Shown: in pieces, positions 8,101 to 17,531 of the stretch
How positions within the stretch are numbered: position 1 is the first letter of the stretch
Layout: each line of letters starts with the position of its first letter
NCBI RefSeq assembly: GCF_042096055.1
Contig: NZ_JBELMH010000006.1
Coordinates: 9,766-73,765, forward strand
From: Citreimonas sp042096055
GTDB taxonomy: Bacteria; Pseudomonadota; Alphaproteobacteria; Rhodobacterales; Rhodobacteraceae
DNA length: 64,000 nucleotides
Direction: 5' to 3'
Made by a program: the position numbers and the translations under genes
Notes under the pieces: model-generated
What the model was told of the DNA's origin: nothing
Seen by the model: only the letters and a program-made list of their open reading frames with translations
The model's database searches: none

Positions 8101-9032
8101 CCCAGCTTGGCCTCGATGGCCTCCCACAGGCGGCCGGCCACGTTGATGCCGTCGAAGCGCTCGAGCTCCTGGATGCCGGTGGGCGAGGTCACGTTGATCT
8201 CGGTCAGCCAGTCGCCGATCACGTCGATGCCGACGAAGACCTGTCCGTGCTCGCGCAGGCGGGGGCCTATGATCGAGCAGATCTCGCGGTCTCGATCCGT
8301 CAGCGCGACCTTCTCGGGGCGGCCGCCCACGTGCATGTTGGAGCGCACCTCGCCCTCGGCGGGGACGCGATTGATCGCGCCCACGGCCTCGCCGTCGACG
8401 AGTATGACGCGCTTGTCGCCCTTGCTGACCGCGGGCAGGTATTTCTGCACGATCAGCGGCTCGCGCGAGAAGCCGGTGAAGAGTTCGTGCAGCGACGACA
8501 GGTTGCGATCGCCGGTCTCCAGACGGAACACGCCCGCGCCGCCGTTGCCGTAGAGCGGCTTGAGGATGATGTCGCCGTGTCGGTCGCGGAAGGCCTTGAG
8601 CGTCGCCAGGTCGCGCGCGATGGCGGTGGGCGGCGTCAGCTCGGGAAAGTCGAGGACCAGCAGCTTCTCGGGGAAGTTGCGCACCCAGAACGGATCGTTG
8701 ACCACCAGCACCTTGCCCTTCAGGCGGTCCAGAAGGTGCGTCGTGGTGATGTAGTGCATGTCGAAGGGCGGGTCCTGGCGCAGCCAGATCACGTCGAAAT
8801 CCGACAGGTTGACCACGCTGACCGGGTCCAGCACCGCCGGCTGTCCCTTGACGCGCTGGACCTTCATCCAGTGGCCGCGCGCGGTGATGCGGCCCTCTTC
8901 GTAGGCCAGCGCCTCGGGGCTGTAGTAGAACAGCTCGTGCCCGCGCGCCTGCGCCTCTTCGGCGATCCGGAACGTGCTGTCGGCGTCGATATTGACCCCG
9001 GTGATCGGGTCCATCTGGAAGGCGACCTTCAT
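8097..9032 (-). CDS. gshB: Glutathione synthetase
   Basis: 311 residues, the usual length for the proteobacterial ATP-grasp glutathione synthetase, which adds glycine to gamma-glutamylcysteine. It begins MKVAFQMDPITGVNIDADST, a family hallmark. Further family blocks are DVIWLRQDPPFDMHYITTT, the ATP-grasp ILKPLYGNGGAGVFR and VGIDVIGDWLTEINVTSPTG. The start is fixed by alignment to family starts; upstream codons in frame are low-complexity. It heads an operon with the esterase gene. Confidence 0.97.
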   Translation of the reverse strand: MKVAFQMDPITGVNIDADSTFRIAEEAQARGHELFYYSPEALAYEEGRITARGHWMKVQRVKGQPAVLDPVSVVNLSDFDVIWLRQDPPFDMHYITTTHLLDRLKGKVLVVNDPFWVRNFPEKLLVLDFPELTPPTAIARDLATLKAFRDRHGDIILKPLYGNGGAGVFRLETGDRNLSSLHELFTGFSREPLIVQKYLPAVSKGDKRVILVDGEAVGAINRVPAEGEVRSNMHVGGRPEKVALTDRDREICSIIGPRLREHGQVFVGIDVIGDWLTEINVTSPTGIQELERFDGINVAGRLWEAIEAKLG

Positions 9033-9099
9033 GCGTATCCCCGCAACTGAACAGGTGGTCTTGATGGCGCAAGCGCGCGGCGCGCGCAATGGCGGCGGC

Positions 9100-9471
9100 T
9101 CAGGCCAGCGCGTTCTCGATCACGCGGACGGCGCCCTGCCCGTCGACCAGCGCCACGTCGAAGCGCATCTCGGTGAGCGTCCCGGCGGCGTGGGCGCCGG
9201 CATATTCCTCGGCCGCGGCGCAGAGCCGGGCGATCTGCCGCGGCCCCAGATGCGACAGCGCGCGGTCGAAATCGCGCGAGGTCTTCACCTCTACGAACAC
9301 GATCGTGTCGCCGTCGCGCGCGATCAGATCGATCTCGCCGGCCCGGCCGCGCCAGCGGCGGGCGAGGACGGGCATACCGCGGCGTTCGTAGTCGCGCACG
9401 GCCGCGTCCTCGGCAGCAAGGCCGGCGTGATAGCCGGTGGTGCCGCGCGCACGGCGGTTGCCGGTGCTCAT
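9100..9471 (-). CDS. yraN: YraN family (UPF0102) putative endonuclease
   Basis: 123 residues of the UPF0102 family. The core GEIDLIARDGDTIVFVEVKTS carries the D-ExK arrangement of PD-(D/E)XK nucleases, but the biological role is not established. The ATG overlaps the rsmI stop by 4 bp. The order rsmI-yraN beside gshB and an LpoA/LppC-like gene is a widespread proteobacterial arrangement and supports the call. Confidence 0.93.
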   Translation of the reverse strand: MSTGNRRARGTTGYHAGLAAEDAAVRDYERRGMPVLARRWRGRAGEIDLIARDGDTIVFVEVKTSRDFDRALSHLGPRQIARLCAAAEEYAGAHAAGTLTEMRFDVALVDGQGAVRVIENALA

Positions 9472-10352
9472 GCGTCGCGCTCCGGCGTGTCGTCCTCGGC
9501 CGAGAGGCGCATTGCGGCCTGGTAGACCTGCCGCCGCTTGACGCCCAGCGCGCCCGAGACGCTGTCGGCGGCGTCGCGCACCGACATGGTGGTCAGCGCG
9601 TCGCGCAGCGCGTCCTCGATCGCGGTGTCGCCGACTTCGGTCGGGGTGCCGCGCCCGACCAGCACGACGATCTCGCCCTTGGCGGGCGCGTCGGCGTAGT
9701 GGGCGGCCAGCGTGTCGAGCGTGCCGCCGCGCAGCTCCTCGAACTTCTTGGTGATCTCGCGGCAGACGGCGGCCTCGCGCGCGCCGCCCAGTACGGCGGC
9801 GGCGTCGGTCAGCATTGCGTCTAGGCGCCGGGGCGATTCGTAGAACACCAGCGTGCCGGGGATGGCCGCGACCTCCTCGAGTGCGCGGCGGCGGGCCTTG
9901 GCGGCGTTAGGCAGGAAGCCCGCGAAGAAGAACCGGTCGGTCGGCAGCCCCGCCATTGTCAGCGCCGCGACCACGGCCGAGGCGCCGGGCGCGGTGGTCA
10001 CCGCCAGCCCGTCCGCCCGCGCGGCGCGGGCGAGGTCGAAGCCCGGGTCGGAAATCGTCGGCGTGCCGGCCTCGGACATGTAGGCGACGGCGCGGCCGGC
10101 GGCGATCTCGGCCAGCAGGCGGGGGCGCATCTTGGCGCCGTTGTGCTCGTGGTAGGACAGCAGCGGACGGTCGGCGAGGTCGATGCCGTGCAGCTGCGCC
10201 AGCCGCCGAAGGCTGCGCGTGTCCTCGGCCGCGAGCACGTCGGCCGCGCGCAGAATGTCCAGCGCGCGCAACGTGATGTCGCGCGCGTTGCCGATCGGCG
10301 TCGCCACCAGGTAAAGCCCCGCGGAAAGCCGCCTTTCGTCCGGATTCGTCAT
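9468..10352 (-). CDS. rsmI: 16S rRNA (cytidine-1402 2'-O)-methyltransferase
   Basis: 294 residues of the tetrapyrrole-methylase-like RsmI family. N-terminal ATPIGNARDITLRALDIL, AAEDTRSLRRL, SEAGTPTISDPG and APGASAVVAALTMAGLP are the SAM-binding and substrate loops. RsmI makes Cm1402 in the decoding centre together with RsmH. It is divergent from the lipoprotein gene on the other strand, sharing an 87-bp control region, and is coupled to yraN. Confidence 0.97.
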   Translation of the reverse strand: MTNPDERRLSAGLYLVATPIGNARDITLRALDILRAADVLAAEDTRSLRRLAQLHGIDLADRPLLSYHEHNGAKMRPRLLAEIAAGRAVAYMSEAGTPTISDPGFDLARAARADGLAVTTAPGASAVVAALTMAGLPTDRFFFAGFLPNAAKARRRALEEVAAIPGTLVFYESPRRLDAMLTDAAAVLGGAREAAVCREITKKFEELRGGTLDTLAAHYADAPAKGEIVVLVGRGTPTEVGDTAIEDALRDALTTMSVRDAADSVSGALGVKRRQVYQAAMRLSAEDDTPERDA

Positions 10353-10380
10353 TGGACCCCTACGTGCAACCGGCTATGAT
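10352..10380 (+). promoter_or_regulatory. Candidate sigma70 promoter of the PBP-activator gene
   Basis: TTGGAC (10352-10357), 17-bp spacer, TATGAT (10375-10380; five of six matches to TATAAT). It lies 60 bp before the chosen ATG of the lipoprotein gene, in the divergent rsmI region. The -35 box overlaps the rsmI start codon. Confidence 0.5.
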
Positions 10381-10439
10381 CGAGCCGCGTTTACATGTGG
10401 CACGCCCATCCCATGACAAACAACGAGGGAGTTTCCCCC

Positions 10440-11609
10440 ATGCCCGCCCTGCCCTTCCCGCTGCGCAGGCTGCTGCGCCCGCTTGCAGCCCTTGCCGCGG
10501 CCGCGACGATCGCCGCCTGCGACGTCGCGCTTCCCGAGACCTCGGGCCAGACGGGCGGCCCCGCGTCCTCCGGCCAGCCGGTGCAGGTGGCGCTTCTGGT
10601 GCCGCGCAGCGACGCGAGTGCCGGCTCGATCGCCGTGGCGCTGGAAAACGCGACGCGCATGGCGATCGCCGACAACCCGGGCAGCCGGATCGACCTGCGG
10701 GTCTACGACACCGCCGGGAACGCGTCGACCGCCGCCGCGCGCGCGCAGCAGGCCGTCGACGAGGGCGCGGACGTCATCCTCGGGCCGCTCTACGGCGAGG
10801 CGGCGAACGCCGCGGGCCTTGCGGTGGCCGACGAGGGCGTGAACGTGCTGAGCTTCTCGAACAACCCGTCGATCGCGGGCGGCAACGTCTTCGTGCTGGG
10901 CACCACCTTCGACAACACGGCGCAGCGGCTGCTGACCTATGCCGCAAGCCAGGGGCGCGACAGCGTCGTCGTCGTGCACTCCGACGACGTGCCGGGCCAG
11001 GTGGGCCGCGTCGCGGCCGAACGCGCAGCCGCGCGTGCAGGGCTGAACGTCATCGCCTCAGAGGGCTACCCCCTGTCGGTCGAGGGCGTCGCCGCCACCG
11101 CGCAGCGCGCCCGTGCCTCGGCCGAGGCGGGTGCCGACACGGTGTTCATCACCACCGACGCCACCAACGCGGCCATGCCGATGCTGCTGCAGATGCTGCC
11201 GGAAAACGGCCTAGCGCCCGCGAAGGTGCAGTATATCGGCCTGACCCGCTGGGACGTGAAGCCCGAGCTTTACAACCTGCCCGGCGCGCGCGGCGCGTGG
11301 TTCGCCGTGCCCGACCGCAGCCGCCAGTCCGGGTTCGAGGGGCGCTACGCCCAGACCTACGGCAGCGCGCCGCACCCGCTGGCGGGTCTCGGCTACGACG
11401 GGATCTCGGCGATCGCGGCCAGCGCGTCGCGCAACGGGGTCCCGGCCAGCGCGCTGACGCGGGGCAGCGGCTTCGACGGTGCGACGGGCCGGTTCCGGCT
11501 GGGCGCCGACGGCTCCAACCAGCGCGCACTCGCCGTGGCGAGCATCCAGAACGGACAGGTGATCATCGTTGACCCCGCTCCCAGCAGCCTCGGACGCGCC
11601 GGTTTCTGA
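10440..11609 (+). CDS. Penicillin-binding protein activator, LpoA/LppC-like lipoprotein
   Basis: 389 residues. A lipoprotein signal peptide ends in ATIAAC, so Cys27 would be lipidated. The rest is a type-1 periplasmic-binding-protein fold (QVALLVPRSDASAGSIAVALENATRMAI, ADVILGPLYGEAANAAG, VLSFSNNPSIAGG) like the C-terminal half of LpoA, which activates PBP1A. It lacks the TPR half of enterobacterial LpoA, as is usual in alphaproteobacteria. The start at 10440 has GAGGGAG eight bases upstream; in-frame ATGs at 10395 and 10413 would put extra residues before the signal peptide. Its end overlaps glnD by 41 bp. Confidence 0.87.
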   Translation: MPALPFPLRRLLRPLAALAAAATIAACDVALPETSGQTGGPASSGQPVQVALLVPRSDASAGSIAVALENATRMAIADNPGSRIDLRVYDTAGNASTAAARAQQAVDEGADVILGPLYGEAANAAGLAVADEGVNVLSFSNNPSIAGGNVFVLGTTFDNTAQRLLTYAASQGRDSVVVVHSDDVPGQVGRVAAERAAARAGLNVIASEGYPLSVEGVAATAQRARASAEAGADTVFITTDATNAAMPMLLQMLPENGLAPAKVQYIGLTRWDVKPELYNLPGARGAWFAVPDRSRQSGFEGRYAQTYGSAPHPLAGLGYDGISAIAASASRNGVPASALTRGSGFDGATGRFRLGADGSNQRALAVASIQNGQVIIVDPAPSSLGRAGF

Positions 11610-14370
11610 ACCGGCCGCACCGCGGCACCCTGACGACCTCATCGCGCCGGCAGCCGATATCCTCGACCTGCCGGCGCTGCGTGAATCCCTGTTCGCGTCG
11701 CTGCCCGCCGGCGGCGACGAGATGGCGATCCGCCAGGCGACGGTGAAATGCCTGCGCGAGGCGGTCGAATCCGGCCGCGCCGCAATCGCCGAGGCCTTCG
11801 CGCGCGACCCCTTCGCCGCGCGGCGCACCACGCGGTCCTATCGCCACGTGGTCGATTGCGTCGTGCTGCTGACCTTCGAGATCGCGACCGAGCGGCTGCA
11901 CCGCAAGCCGAACCCGACCGAGGGCGAACAGCTGGCCGTCGTGGCGGTCGGCGGCTACGGGCGGGGCGAAATGGCGCCGTTCTCGGACGTCGACCTGCTT
12001 TTCCTGACGCCCTACAAGATCACCGCCTGGGCCGAGAGCGTCATCGAGTCGATGCTCTACATCCTGTGGGACCTGAAGCTGAAGGTCGGGCACGCCTCGC
12101 GCACGGTGAAGGACTGCCTGCGGCTGGGGGCCGAGGATTTCACCATCCGCACCGCGCTGTTGGAGACCCGCTTCCTTGCGGGCCGCGAGGCGCTGGCAGA
12201 CGAGCTCGACGCGCGGCTGTGGTCGGACCTGTTCGAGGGCACCGCGCGCGACTTCATCGCAGCCAAGCTGGAGGAACGCGACGCCCGGCACGTCAAGCAG
12301 GGCGAACGCTACATGGTCGAGCCCAACGTGAAGGAGGGCAAGGGCGGGTTGCGCGACCTGCAATCGCTGTTCTGGATCGCCAAGTACGTTCACCACGCCG
12401 ACGACCCGGCCGAACTGATGCGAAAGGGGCTGTTCCGGCTCGAGGAATACGAGACCTTCGTCGCCGCCGAACGGTTCCTGTGGGCGGTGCGCTGCCACCT
12501 GCACCTGGCGTCCGGCCGCGCCAACGAGCAGCTGACCTTCGACATGCAGGTCGAGATCGCCGCGCGCATGGGCTATTCCGATCGCCGCGGACGCCGGGCG
12601 GTCGAGCTTTTCATGCAGGACTATTTCCGCCACGCCACCGCGGTGGGCGACCTGACGCGCATCCTGCTGGCGGCCCTCGAGGCCGAGAACACCAAGGATG
12701 CGCCGCTGATCCTGCGGATCCTGAAGCGCCAGCCCCGCACCAAGCCCGGCTACCGGGTCGAGCGCAACCGCCTGGCCATCGTCGACGACGCGGCCTTCCT
12801 GTCGGACAAGCTGAACATGCTGCGCCTGTTCGAGGAGGCGCTGCGCACCGGGCTGCTGATCCACCCCGACGCGATGCGGCTGGTGAAGGCCAACCTGCAC
12901 CTCATCGACCGCGAGCTGCGCGAAAGCCGCGAGGGCCGGCGCATCTTCCTCGACCTGCTGCTGAAGCACGGCAATCCCGAACGCGCCCTGCGCCGGATGA
13001 ACGAGCTTGGCGTGCTGGCCGCCTTCATCCCGGAATTCGCGCCGGTCGTGGCGATGATGCAATTCAACATGTACCACCACTACACGGTGGACGAGCACAC
13101 CATCCAGTGCATCCGCACCCTGTCCGAGATCGAGCACGGCGAACTGGAAGAAGAGCTGCCCGTCATCAGCCGCATCGTGGCCGACGGCGTGAACCGCAAG
13201 GTGCTGTACGTGGCGCTGCTGCTGCACGACATCGGCAAGGGCCAGGACGAGGACCACTCGGTCTTGGGTGCGCGCATCGCCCGCACGGTGGCGCCGCGGC
13301 TGGGGCTGAAGAAGGCCGACGTCGCGACAGTTGAATGGCTGGTGCGCTACCACCTGCTGATGTCCGACATGGCGCAGAAGCGCGATATCGCCGACCCGCG
13401 CACGGTGCGCGACTTCGCCAAGGCGGTGCAGACGGTCGAGCGGCTGGACCTGCTGTCGGTGCTGACGGTCTGCGACATCCGCGGCGTGGGTCCGGGTGTC
13501 TGGAACAACTGGAAGGGCGCGCTGATCCGCGCGCTCTATCGCCAGACGCGCCGCGCGCTCGAGGACGGGATGGAGGCGCTCAACCGCGAGAACCGCGGGG
13601 CCGAGGCCAAGCGCCTGCTGCGCGAACGCCTCGCCGGCTGGGACGCGCGCGAGATCAAGACCGAGACGACGCGCCATTACGAACCCTACTGGCAGGGCCT
13701 GCACGTCACCGCGCACGAGGTCTTCGCCCGCCTGCTGCGCGACATCACCGCCGACGAGATCGGCATCGACATCCACCCCGACGAGGATCGCGATGCCACC
13801 CGCGTCTGCTTCGCCCTGCAGGATCACCCTGGCATCTTCTCGCGCCTCGCGGGCGCGCTGGCGCTGTCGGGAGCGAACGTGGTCGACGCGCGCACCTTCA
13901 CGACCAAGGACGGCTACGCCACCGCCGCGTTCTGGATTCAGGACGAGGACGGCAGCCCCTACGACCCGCACCGCCTCGACCGCCTGCGCGAGACGATCCG
14001 CAAGACGCTCGCCGGCGAGGTCGTGGCCCGCAAGGCGATCGAGCCGAAGGAGAAGTTCCGCAAGCGCGAGCGCGCGTTCAGCGTGCCCACGTCGATCACC
14101 TTCGACAACGACGGGTCCGAGATCTTCACCATCATCGAGGTCGACACCCGCGACCGGCGCGGGCTGCTCTACGACCTGACGCGCACGCTGGCCGCGCAGA
14201 ACATCTACATCAACTCGGCGGTGATCGCGACCTACGGAGAGCAGGTGGTCGACACGTTCTACGTCAAGGACATGTTCGGGCTGAAGCTGCATTCCGCGGT
14301 CAAGCGCGACCTGATCGAGAAGAAGCTGCGCGAGGCGATCGAGGCCGGCAAGGAGCGTGCGCGCAGCTGA
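11569..14370 (+). CDS. glnD: Bifunctional PII uridylyltransferase / uridylyl-removing enzyme
   Basis: 933 residues, normal for GlnD, the nitrogen sensor that uridylylates PII at low glutamine and removes UMP at high glutamine. It has the nucleotidyltransferase site GGYGRGE (128-134) followed by FSDVDLLFL, the HD hydrolase site LLLHDIGKG (His553-Asp554), and two C-terminal ACT domains (VCFALQDHPGIFSRLAGALA and EVDTRDRRGLLYDLT). The only start that covers the whole N-terminus is TTG at 11569, since a TGA lies in frame at 11560. This makes a 41-bp overlap with the upstream lipoprotein gene and suggests coupled translation. Confidence 0.95.
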   Translation: MTPLPAASDAPVSEPAAPRHPDDLIAPAADILDLPALRESLFASLPAGGDEMAIRQATVKCLREAVESGRAAIAEAFARDPFAARRTTRSYRHVVDCVVLLTFEIATERLHRKPNPTEGEQLAVVAVGGYGRGEMAPFSDVDLLFLTPYKITAWAESVIESMLYILWDLKLKVGHASRTVKDCLRLGAEDFTIRTALLETRFLAGREALADELDARLWSDLFEGTARDFIAAKLEERDARHVKQGERYMVEPNVKEGKGGLRDLQSLFWIAKYVHHADDPAELMRKGLFRLEEYETFVAAERFLWAVRCHLHLASGRANEQLTFDMQVEIAARMGYSDRRGRRAVELFMQDYFRHATAVGDLTRILLAALEAENTKDAPLILRILKRQPRTKPGYRVERNRLAIVDDAAFLSDKLNMLRLFEEALRTGLLIHPDAMRLVKANLHLIDRELRESREGRRIFLDLLLKHGNPERALRRMNELGVLAAFIPEFAPVVAMMQFNMYHHYTVDEHTIQCIRTLSEIEHGELEEELPVISRIVADGVNRKVLYVALLLHDIGKGQDEDHSVLGARIARTVAPRLGLKKADVATVEWLVRYHLLMSDMAQKRDIADPRTVRDFAKAVQTVERLDLLSVLTVCDIRGVGPGVWNNWKGALIRALYRQTRRALEDGMEALNRENRGAEAKRLLRERLAGWDAREIKTETTRHYEPYWQGLHVTAHEVFARLLRDITADEIGIDIHPDEDRDATRVCFALQDHPGIFSRLAGALALSGANVVDARTFTTKDGYATAAFWIQDEDGSPYDPHRLDRLRETIRKTLAGEVVARKAIEPKEKFRKRERAFSVPTSITFDNDGSEIFTIIEVDTRDRRGLLYDLTRTLAAQNIYINSAVIATYGEQVVDTFYVKDMFGLKLHSAVKRDLIEKKLREAIEAGKERARS

Positions 14371-14499
14371 TCCAGGCATCGCGCGGGCCGCTGCGGCGGC
14401 AATCCGCGCAAGCCGCCGACAAACGACCGGCGCCCCGCGCGGACAGCCTTCCCGGAGCGCGGGCTTCCGTCTAATCCATTGCGGAAAAGGGAGTCCGCC

Positions 14500-16047
14500 T
14501 TGAAACCTGTCCGCCTGCTCTCGGGCATTCTGACCGTGGGCGTCTGGACGATGCTCAGCCGCGTGCTGGGCGTCGTGCGCGAGATCATGATCCTGGCGCT
14601 GATCGGCCCCGGACCGGTGATGGACGCCTTCGTCGCCGCGTTCCGCCTGCCCAACATGTTCCGCCGCTTCTTCGCCGAGGGCGCGTTCAACGCCGCGTTC
14701 GTGCCGATGTTCTCGAAGAAGGTCGAGGCCGACGAGGCGCCGCTGGTCTTCGCGCGCGACGCGCTGAACGGGCTGGTCACGGTTCTGATGACGCTGACCG
14801 GCCTTGCGCTGGTCTTCATGCCGGCGCTGGTCTACGCGACGGCGGGCGGCTTCGCGGGCGACGAACGCTTCGACCTGACCGTGGCCTTCGGGCGGATCAT
14901 GTTCCCCTACATCCTGCTGATCTCGCTTTCGGCAATGCTGTCGGGCGCGCTGAACGCCACCGGGCGCTTCGCCGCGGCAGCGGCGGCGCCGGTGCTGCTG
15001 AACGTGCTGGTGATCGCCGCGCTGGCGATCGCGCCGCACGTGGGCGGCGACGCGATCCTGTGGCTGATCTGGACCGTGCCGGTGGCGGGCGTGGCGCAGC
15101 TTGCGCTGGTCTGGGTCGCGGCCGAACGCGCGGGCCTGCGCATCCGCCCCGGCCGCCCGCGCCTGACGCCGGACATGAAGCGGCTGGTGGTCGTCGCCGT
15201 ACCCGCCGCGCTGGCCGCGGGTGTCATGCAGGTGAACCTGCTGGTGGGCCAGCTGGTCGCCAGCCATTTCGAGAAGGCCGTGGGCTGGCTCTACGCCGCC
15301 GACCGTCTGTATCAGCTGCCGCTGGGCGTGGTGGGCATCGCCATCGGCATCGTCCTGCTGCCCGAATTGTCGCGCCGTCTGAAGGCCGAGGACGAGGCCG
15401 GCGGCCGCGCCGCCCTGTCGCGCGCGGGCGAGCTGTCGCTGGCGCTGACGGTGCCCTGCGCGGTGGCGCTGATGGTGGTGCCGCTGCCGATCGTGTCGGT
15501 TCTGTTCCAGCGCGGCGCGACCGGCCCCGACGACGCGGCGGCGATCGCGCTGGCCGTGGCGATCTACGGTCTCGGGCTGCCCGCCTTCGTGTTGCAGAAG
15601 GTGCTGCAGCCGATCTTCTTCGCCCGCGAGGATACCAAAAGCCCGTTCCGCTACGCGGTCGTGGCGATGGTCGTGAACGCCGCGCTCGCCATCGGGCTGG
15701 CGCCGGCGATCGGCTGGATCGCGCCTGCCATCGCGACCACCGCGGCGGGCTGGATCATGGTCGCGCAGCTGTCGATCGGCGGCCGCCGCTTCGGCGAGGT
15801 GGCGCGCTTCGACTCGCGCTTCGGCGGGCGGCTGTGGCGGATCATCGCGGCTTCGGCGATCATGGGCGCCGCGCTGTGGGTCATGCAGCTGTGGCTGGGC
15901 GGCCTGCTGGCCACGCCCGGGTTGCGCTACGCGGCGCTGGCGATCCTGATCGGCGCCGGAGTCGTGGTCTACGCCATCGCGGGCCAGGCGACCGGCGCCT
16001 TCAACCTGGCCGAGATGCGCGCCACCTTCGCCCGGAGACGCGCATGA
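14500..16047 (+). CDS. murJ: Murein biosynthesis lipid II flippase MurJ
   Basis: 515 residues with about 14 membrane helices. It carries the MurJ-typical SRVLGVVREIMILALIG and MDAFVAAFRLPNMFRRFFAEGAF near the N-terminus. MurJ moves lipid II across the inner membrane for peptidoglycan synthesis. The start is taken as TTG at 14500, preceded by AAAAGGGAG at good spacing; another TTG at 14479 is in frame. The stop overlaps the phospholipase D gene by 4 bp. The glnD-murJ order is conserved in many alphaproteobacteria. Confidence 0.96.
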   Translation: MKPVRLLSGILTVGVWTMLSRVLGVVREIMILALIGPGPVMDAFVAAFRLPNMFRRFFAEGAFNAAFVPMFSKKVEADEAPLVFARDALNGLVTVLMTLTGLALVFMPALVYATAGGFAGDERFDLTVAFGRIMFPYILLISLSAMLSGALNATGRFAAAAAAPVLLNVLVIAALAIAPHVGGDAILWLIWTVPVAGVAQLALVWVAAERAGLRIRPGRPRLTPDMKRLVVVAVPAALAAGVMQVNLLVGQLVASHFEKAVGWLYAADRLYQLPLGVVGIAIGIVLLPELSRRLKAEDEAGGRAALSRAGELSLALTVPCAVALMVVPLPIVSVLFQRGATGPDDAAAIALAVAIYGLGLPAFVLQKVLQPIFFAREDTKSPFRYAVVAMVVNAALAIGLAPAIGWIAPAIATTAAGWIMVAQLSIGGRRFGEVARFDSRFGGRLWRIIAASAIMGAALWVMQLWLGGLLATPGLRYAALAILIGAGVVVYAIAGQATGAFNLAEMRATFARRRA

Positions 16048-17528
16048 CCGTGACGCCCCTGATCACCGCCGCCGAAGGCTTTCCCGCCCTCGAAAGGCTG
16101 ATCCTGGGTGCGCGCGACACGCTGCTTCTGTCGTTCCGGGTGCTCGACCCGGACACCCGGCTGCGCTCGGCCGAGGCGCGCGAGAAGGGCCTACAGGACT
16201 GGGGCGACCTGATCGCGGACGCGGGCGCGCGCGGCGTCGCGCTGCAGATCCTGGTCACGGATTTCGACGCGATCTTTACGCGCGACCTGCACCGCCAATC
16301 CTGGCAGAACGCGACGCGCTTCGCCGCGCAGGCGGCGGGACGCACGCAGATCCTGTGCGCGCCGCACGGCCAGCGCGCCGGGCCGCTCTGGGCTGTGCTG
16401 ATGCGGCGCAAGGTGGGCCAGGCGCTGCGCGCGATACGCCGCGCGGACGGGTCTACCCTGACGCCGGTCGAGCGTGCCATCCTGAAGGCCGGCCCGATCC
16501 TGCGGCCCGCGACGCTGCACCAGAAGTTCGCGATCGCCGACGGCGTGCGCAGCATCATCGGCGGCCTCGACGTTGACGAGCGGCGCTACGACACGCCCGG
16601 CCACGACTGTGCGTCGGACGAGACGTGGCACGACGTCTCGCTGGCGATCGACGACGCGGATTTCGCGGCGGTGCTGGCGGCGCATTTCACCGAGTGCTGG
16701 AACGACGCGCTGGAATGCGGCGCACCGGACCTGGACACCGGGGCGACGCCGCTCACGGTTACAGCGCCGCCGCCGCTGCCCGACGACCTTTCGCTGCTGC
16801 GCACCCGCTCGATCCAGTGTGCCGGCGTCGCGCGGCTGTCGCCCCGGCACCACCTGACCGAACACGCCGACGTCCTGCCGCGGCTGATCGCCGAGGCGCG
16901 CGACAGCCTCTACATCGAGACGCAGTTCCTCCGCGACGCCGGCATCGCCGAGGCACTGGCCAAGGCCGGGCGCGACAACGAGGCGCTGAACCTGGTGATC
17001 GTGCTGCCCGCGGCTGCCGAGCGCGTGCTGTTCGACGGCGACCACGGCTGGGACGCGCGGCACGCCCATGGGCTGCAGATGCGCGCGATCGAACGGCTGC
17101 GCGCGGCATACGGCGACCGGCTGGCGGTGATGACGACGGTGCAGCCGCGCCCCGCCAATACGGACGAGCCCGAGGTGCAGGGCGCGCCGCCGGTCTACGT
17201 GCATGCCAAGGTGATGCTGGTCGACGACGCGGTGACTGTGGTCGGTTCGGCGAACCTCAATGGCCGGTCGCTCTACTGGGACACCGAGGCCTCGGCCGTG
17301 GTGCGCGATACGGGCCTGACGACGACGTTGCGCGACCGGCTGGCCGGGATCTGGCTGCGCGACGCGGCAATGCCCGGCCCGGCGCGCGCGGCGCACTGGA
17401 ACGCCGTGGCGCAGGCGGATGCCAAGCGCGATCCCGATGCGCGCAAGGCGCTGGTGCTGCCGTTCCCCCGCGAACGCGGGCACCGCTTCTCGTGGCGCAT
17501 GATCGGGCTGCCCGACGCGATGTTCTGA
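16044..17528 (+). CDS. Phospholipase D-like (HKD) phosphatidyltransferase family protein
   Basis: 494 residues with two HKD motifs, HQKFAIAD from residue 159 and HAKVMLVD from residue 387. Each is followed by the family's GG or GSANLNGRS segment. This pairing defines the PLD superfamily, whose members hydrolyse or transfer phosphatidyl groups (phospholipase D, cardiolipin synthase). No membrane helix precedes the first domain, so it is more like a cytosolic or peripheral PLD than a cardiolipin synthase. ATGA overlap with murJ places it in that operon. Confidence 0.87.
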   Translation: MTVTPLITAAEGFPALERLILGARDTLLLSFRVLDPDTRLRSAEAREKGLQDWGDLIADAGARGVALQILVTDFDAIFTRDLHRQSWQNATRFAAQAAGRTQILCAPHGQRAGPLWAVLMRRKVGQALRAIRRADGSTLTPVERAILKAGPILRPATLHQKFAIADGVRSIIGGLDVDERRYDTPGHDCASDETWHDVSLAIDDADFAAVLAAHFTECWNDALECGAPDLDTGATPLTVTAPPPLPDDLSLLRTRSIQCAGVARLSPRHHLTEHADVLPRLIAEARDSLYIETQFLRDAGIAEALAKAGRDNEALNLVIVLPAAAERVLFDGDHGWDARHAHGLQMRAIERLRAAYGDRLAVMTTVQPRPANTDEPEVQGAPPVYVHAKVMLVDDAVTVVGSANLNGRSLYWDTEASAVVRDTGLTTTLRDRLAGIWLRDAAMPGPARAAHWNAVAQADAKRDPDARKALVLPFPRERGHRFSWRMIGLPDAMF

Positions 17529-17531
17529 CGC

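Noticed and set aside
7201..9072. Apparent 623-residue fusion of gshB-like region and hydrolase
   Set aside because: The frame upstream of 8100 is an out-of-frame reading of gshB; the two genes overlap by ATGA in different frames. The same artefact occurs for ABC ATPase/permease (25550-27325), ruvC/ruvA, and telA/DUF2927.
11563..15267. A 1234-codon open frame on the minus strand opposite glnD and murJ
   Set aside because: It mirrors the codon structure of the genuine plus-strand genes; in 70 % GC DNA antisense frames stay open by chance. No recognisable domain, histidine/arginine/glutamine-rich composition.
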